A stretch of 64,000 nt of DNA from NCBI RefSeq assembly GCF_000315915.1, contig NC_020193.1:310001-374000 (forward strand), in the 5' to 3' direction. Both the position numbers and the translations under genes were made by a program. This DNA comes from Henningerozyma blattae CBS 6284 (Eukaryota > Ascomycota > Saccharomycetes > Saccharomycetales > Saccharomycetaceae). Shown piece by piece: positions 60,452-64,000 of this stretch (position 1 is the stretch's first letter; the number at the start of each line of letters is the position of its first letter). The notes beneath the pieces are model-generated. The model was not told where the DNA came from. It did not search any database and worked only from the letters and a program-made list of their open reading frames with translations.

Positions 60452-61381
60452 ATGAAAGTTTTCCATACAGTTAAAGAATTTGTTGAATGGAGAAAGAACG
60501 AATTTAGTGATCGTTCTAAAATCTCTATTGGTTTTGTTCCAACTATGGGTTGTTTACATGCTGGGCATGCCTCATTAATCAAACAATCAAAAGAAGATAA
60601 TGATAAAACTTTTGTAAGTGTTTTTGTTAACCCAGCTCAGTTTGCTCCAAGCGAAGATTTAGATCAATATCCACGTACATTGCCAGAAGATATTAAACTA
60701 CTTGAATCTCTTGGAGTCGATGCATTATTTGCACCATCACCTTCCGAGATATACCCTCAAGGGATTCCATTGGACACCACTCAGCAACGTGGCCCATTTG
60801 TATCTGTTCATGGTATCAGTGAAATGCTAGAAGGTAAGACAAGACCAAACTTTTTTCGTGGTGTTGCTACAGTAGTATTAAAATTGTTCAATATCACTGC
60901 TCCAGATATTGCTTATTTTGGTCAAAAAGATATTCAACAATTTATCGTTTTAGAAACCATGGTGAAAGAATTATTTTGTAATTTGAAACTAAAAATGATG
61001 CCAATCGTTAGAGGTGAGAGTGGTTTGGCCTTGAGTAGTAGAAATAAATACTTATCCGAGAAATCTAAAGCTGATGCTTCAAACATTTATGCTGGATTAC
61101 ATTCAGCTGAAAAATTAATCTTGAAGTCAGCAGTTAGTATTAAGAGACAAGTCTTATTAGATTCGATTATGGAATATTGGAAACAATTTATCGATTCCAA
61201 GGAATTAAAGGTTGATTACATCTCTATTGCTGATTACAATACATTACAAGAATTAGATAGTATCGAACCATCCACACACAGACAGAGTCATGACAAAGTG
61301 GTAATTAGTTGTGCTGTATATGTTACTGATGTTGATAAACCAGACACCACTGTTCGTTTGATCGACAATATTATCGTATAG
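60452..61381 (+). CDS. PAN6: Pantothenate synthase
   Basis: 309 residues, the same length as S. cerevisiae Pan6. It condenses pantoate and beta-alanine with ATP to pantothenate, the CoA precursor. Nucleotidyltransferase motifs: FVPTMGCLHAGHASLIKQS (HIGH-like), FVNPAQFAPSEDLDQYPRT, PNFFRGVATVVLKLFNI, FGQKDIQQFIVL and GLALSSRNKYLS (KMSKS-equivalent SSRN). C-terminus PDTTVRLIDNIIV matches yeast closely. It follows NDC80 as YIL145C follows YIL144W. Start is the ATG at 60452. Confidence 0.97.
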   Translation: MKVFHTVKEFVEWRKNEFSDRSKISIGFVPTMGCLHAGHASLIKQSKEDNDKTFVSVFVNPAQFAPSEDLDQYPRTLPEDIKLLESLGVDALFAPSPSEIYPQGIPLDTTQQRGPFVSVHGISEMLEGKTRPNFFRGVATVVLKLFNITAPDIAYFGQKDIQQFIVLETMVKELFCNLKLKMMPIVRGESGLALSSRNKYLSEKSKADASNIYAGLHSAEKLILKSAVSIKRQVLLDSIMEYWKQFIDSKELKVDYISIADYNTLQELDSIEPSTHRQSHDKVVISCAVYVTDVDKPDTTVRLIDNIIV

Positions 61382-62269
61382 TTATGCCACTCCTAAAATA
61401 GCGTTGATATTCAGTGTATATAGATATTAATAGACGTTCTATAAATGAACCTTTTATTCTTCAAAAGACATATTACATATACTCTTTTCCTTATTCATGG
61501 AAACTTTTTGACACATATGGGTATCTCTTTATATGGAATAGTAGCCTGCTTCGCGTATGAGTAGTCCTACTAAATTAGGCTCAATAGTCATGATTATAGA
61601 TGAAACGTCGGCTTCTTCTAAACTCGAGGTACCCTTACTGCCCCTTTAGGATCTGCTAAAAAAATCTATAACCTCAATAGCATGACATGGTTATATCACT
61701 TACCATTTCGTTTTCTTCAAAAGGCCCCACTTCACGTGATTTAATTTCTTAATTTTGATGTGCTCCGAGCTTTTCTGTGCCTAATCTCCGCAACCTTGTT
61801 TCGAAATTAATGTACAAATTCAATAAAAATTGGCCAATGTAGAAAATCAAAGCTCTTTTGGAAATTCGGCAATTTTCAAATTATACACACTACGTAATGC
61901 GGGAGTTGATTTAGAACGAAAAAAAAAACAATGCGATGAAATCGATATATACTGTAAGTTGTATAATCAAAATACAAGATATATTACTCGATGCTAAAAA
62001 CTTTATTTTATAGGACTTTCTCGATACCCATATAACGACTTTAAGTATTTCACTTCGAGTTCCACATCAATATATACCAATTATTCTGCTATTAATAACT
62101 AGCAATTAATTTATTCAACAGTGCATAAACTTAATCAAATATTCTCATTCCCCTTTTCAGGATACTATCTTCTTTTTTTTTAGATCTTCAAAACTTACTA
62201 GCATTTTAATATTCCAGTACCCCTCCAGTTTGCATACTTTATTCAATCATACGATAATCTGATATAATT
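61382..62269. other. Intergenic, PAN6 / SLN1
   Basis: 888 bp upstream of SLN1. It includes one CACGTG (61733-61738; ATCACGTG on the minus strand) and otherwise AT-rich promoter-like sequence. No gene seen. Confidence 0.65.
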
Positions 62270-64000
62270 ATGGGGCCTAGCAGAATGTTCAGGTCAATAT
62301 TAAGGCCACCGCTCGCTATTGGAATCCGTACCCAGTTGACTGCGCTAGTCTGTTTCGTCGCATGTGTTTCATTGATAATTTTAGCAGTTCCAACGGGGAT
62401 ATATTTTACTGTGAACTATAAACATATGAGAGTAGATCGACTATCTATTGCTGCCGAACTAAAATCTTCGCAGGTAGATCAAACTTTAAATTTTCTATAT
62501 TATCAATGTTATTGGTTATCTATTAGAGATACACTTCAGACTGCTATGGCTAACTATTTTGCTGGGAATAAAAGTAGTTCGGTTTGGTATGATTCTCAAG
62601 TTGTAGTCGAGAAATTTTTAAGTTCTTCGGATATCTTCTCTATTAGCAGACTATATGATGCAAATTTTAACCTGGTAATGAATGCAACAAATAATGGCAC
62701 TGGTAATGTTGTGCCGAACGACGTTCTTGCGAAACTATTACCGTTATCTTCAAGTGATCCATTACCAGCATCACTGGGATCCTCTGGGATGCTGACGGAC
62801 CCTGTACTGAATAGTACAACTTATTTAATGTCAATGTCATTGCCAATTTTGGCAAACCCTTCTATCATTTTAACAGATTCAAAAGTCTATGGATATATTA
62901 CAATTATAATGTCTGCCGAAAGTTTAATGAGTGTTTATAATGATACAACGGCGTTGGAAAAATCAAATGTTGCTATTGTTTCAGGGGAATATAGCGATTA
63001 TTCAGCATCATTAACAGAATATCATTTTGTCTTCCCTCCTTACGGTGCAACTCCAAAAATTATTGATATCTACTATCCATTACAAAATGGATCCTTCCTA
63101 TATGATGCAATGAATAATCAAAAGAAAGGTTCTATTATGAAAACTAAGTTTTTTTATAATAATGATGTAGCAATTGGTTATTCTCCTTGTTCATTTGATC
63201 TAGTAAGTTGGGTAGCTATTGTCAGTCAGCCGGAATCGGTATTTTTATCGCCTTCAACTAAATTAACAAGAATTATTGCAGGTACAGTAGTTGCAATCGC
63301 TGTTTTTGTCTGTTTTGTTACTTTCCCATTGTCACATTGGGCTGTGAAGCCAATAGTTAGACTACAAAAAGCAACTGAATTAATAGCAGAAGGTCGTGGA
63401 TTAAGATCGAGTAGTAATAGAACACTAAGCAGAAATGGTTCCCTAAAGTTTGGAAGATATAGTATAGATAGTCCAATAATACCGATTAGTCCCACCTTCC
63501 TTCATAATAATAATAATCATCATCGCAACTCTTCAAATGAGAGTCATGATCCTGAGAAATTGTCCCATCTCTCTAATGATATTTCAAAATCGTCAAACTC
63601 GTCCAGTACAGGAAGCAGATTCCATTTTGTATGCATTTTCTTCTCATCACATAAATCATCAAACACTCCTCCCCCACCAATGAGTACTATCTTAGAAACT
63701 AAAGTTCCTGTCTATAGAAGACTCTTTTTAGATGAACTGTCTGAATTAACCGATACCTTTAACACAATGTCGGATGCATTAGATCAACATTATGCTTTGT
63801 TAGAAGAAAGAGTTCGAGCAAGAACTAAACAATTAGAGGCTGCAAAGATTGAAGCAGAAGCTGCTAATGAAGCAAAAACTGTTTTTATTGCAAATATTTC
63901 CCATGAATTAAGAACCCCATTGAACGGTATTCTTGGTATGACTGCCATTTCAATGGAAGAAGATGATATCGATAATATTAAAAGCAGCTTAAAATTAATT
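62270..64000 (+). CDS. SLN1: Osmosensing hybrid histidine kinase Sln1, N-terminal 577 codons; 3' end beyond window
   Basis: The frame is open from the ATG at 62270 to the window edge with no stop. Sln1 is the plasma-membrane sensor of the HOG phosphorelay (Sln1-Ypd1-Ssk1/Skn7). Two membrane segments, about 22-47 and 335-357, bracket a 285-residue extracellular domain with blocks as in yeast: AELKSSQVDQTLNFLYYQ, LTDPVLNST-YLMSMSLP, VYGYITIIMSAESL, GYSPCSFDLVSWVAIVSQPESVFLSP. A HAMP/linker (KPIVRLQKATELIAEGRG) follows, then a variable Ser/Asn stretch and a coiled coil (LDQHYALLEERVRARTKQLEAAKIEAE). The HisKA H-box ISHELRTPLNGILGM has phospho-acceptor His545. The ATPase and receiver domains lie off the window. 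In S. cerevisiae SLN1 is YIL147C, two genes from PAN6. Confidence 0.96.
   Translation, partial: MGPSRMFRSILRPPLAIGIRTQLTALVCFVACVSLIILAVPTGIYFTVNYKHMRVDRLSIAAELKSSQVDQTLNFLYYQCYWLSIRDTLQTAMANYFAGNKSSSVWYDSQVVVEKFLSSSDIFSISRLYDANFNLVMNATNNGTGNVVPNDVLAKLLPLSSSDPLPASLGSSGMLTDPVLNSTTYLMSMSLPILANPSIILTDSKVYGYITIIMSAESLMSVYNDTTALEKSNVAIVSGEYSDYSASLTEYHFVFPPYGATPKIIDIYYPLQNGSFLYDAMNNQKKGSIMKTKFFYNNDVAIGYSPCSFDLVSWVAIVSQPESVFLSPSTKLTRIIAGTVVAIAVFVCFVTFPLSHWAVKPIVRLQKATELIAEGRGLRSSSNRTLSRNGSLKFGRYSIDSPIIPISPTFLHNNNNHHRNSSNESHDPEKLSHLSNDISKSSNSSSTGSRFHFVCIFFSSHKSSNTPPPPMSTILETKVPVYRRLFLDELSELTDTFNTMSDALDQHYALLEERVRARTKQLEAAKIEAEAANEAKTVFIANISHELRTPLNGILGMTAISMEEDDIDNIKSSLKLI

Overview
This is a stretch of nuclear chromosome from a budding yeast of the family Saccharomycetaceae. 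The genes are compact and intron-free. Noncoding DNA is strongly AT-rich with many poly-A/poly-T tracts, and nearly every protein aligns end to end with a known Saccharomyces cerevisiae protein. CTG falls at a conserved leucine (just before the DxD motif of the NEM1 product), so CTG reads as Leu and this is not a CTG-Ser yeast. I cannot name the species from sequence alone. There are 24 protein genes (the first and last cut by the window edges), about one per 2.7 kb, with roomy intergenic regions. I found no tRNA, rRNA, transposon, LTR, centromere or intron that I could support.

Layout. 1-9.3 kb: class I myosin (C-terminal part), TFA1, MAE1, NEM1. 9.3-13 kb: a sharply GC-rich island (up to 78% G+C in a hand-counted line) and a C2H2 zinc-finger gene with GC-rich minisatellites on both sides. 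13-27 kb: TUL1, PRS3, TTI1, a formate/nitrite-type transporter (YHL008C family), a cytochrome b5-fold protein, UGP1. 27-32 kb: a second GC-rich patch packed with general-regulatory-factor-like sites, OPI1, VPS24. 32-45 kb: CLU1, SEC59, a SKI7-type GTPase-like gene, PRP16. 45-54 kb: a TGL4/TGL5 lipase, a WHI5/SRL3-type G1/S repressor, LPX1. 54-64 kb: SSL2, NDC80, PAN6 and the first 577 codons of SLN1.

Gene order mixes pieces that in S. cerevisiae lie on paired whole-genome-duplication tracks: YKL028-041 with YHL008-020, then YKR084-089 with YOR076-084, then YIL143-147. This fits an ancestral-like or differently resolved order. The genes are housekeeping and are not one pathway, although several touch lipid control (NEM1, OPI1, TGL4/5, LPX1, SEC59) and RNA processing or decay (SKI7, PRP16).

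Most interesting points: (1) the GC island and related GC minisatellites around the zinc-finger gene; (2) a SKI7-type protein whose G domain still looks like Hbs1 except for a ruined switch II; (3) PRP16 and the TGL gene, which converge, both appear one A short in a homopolymer near the 3' end, each hiding a plausible C-terminal extension; (4) a Reb1/Cbf1/Tbf1-like site cluster between UGP1 and OPI1; (5) a decayed ~15-bp repeat in front of WHI5. I did not see a convincing new multi-gene system.
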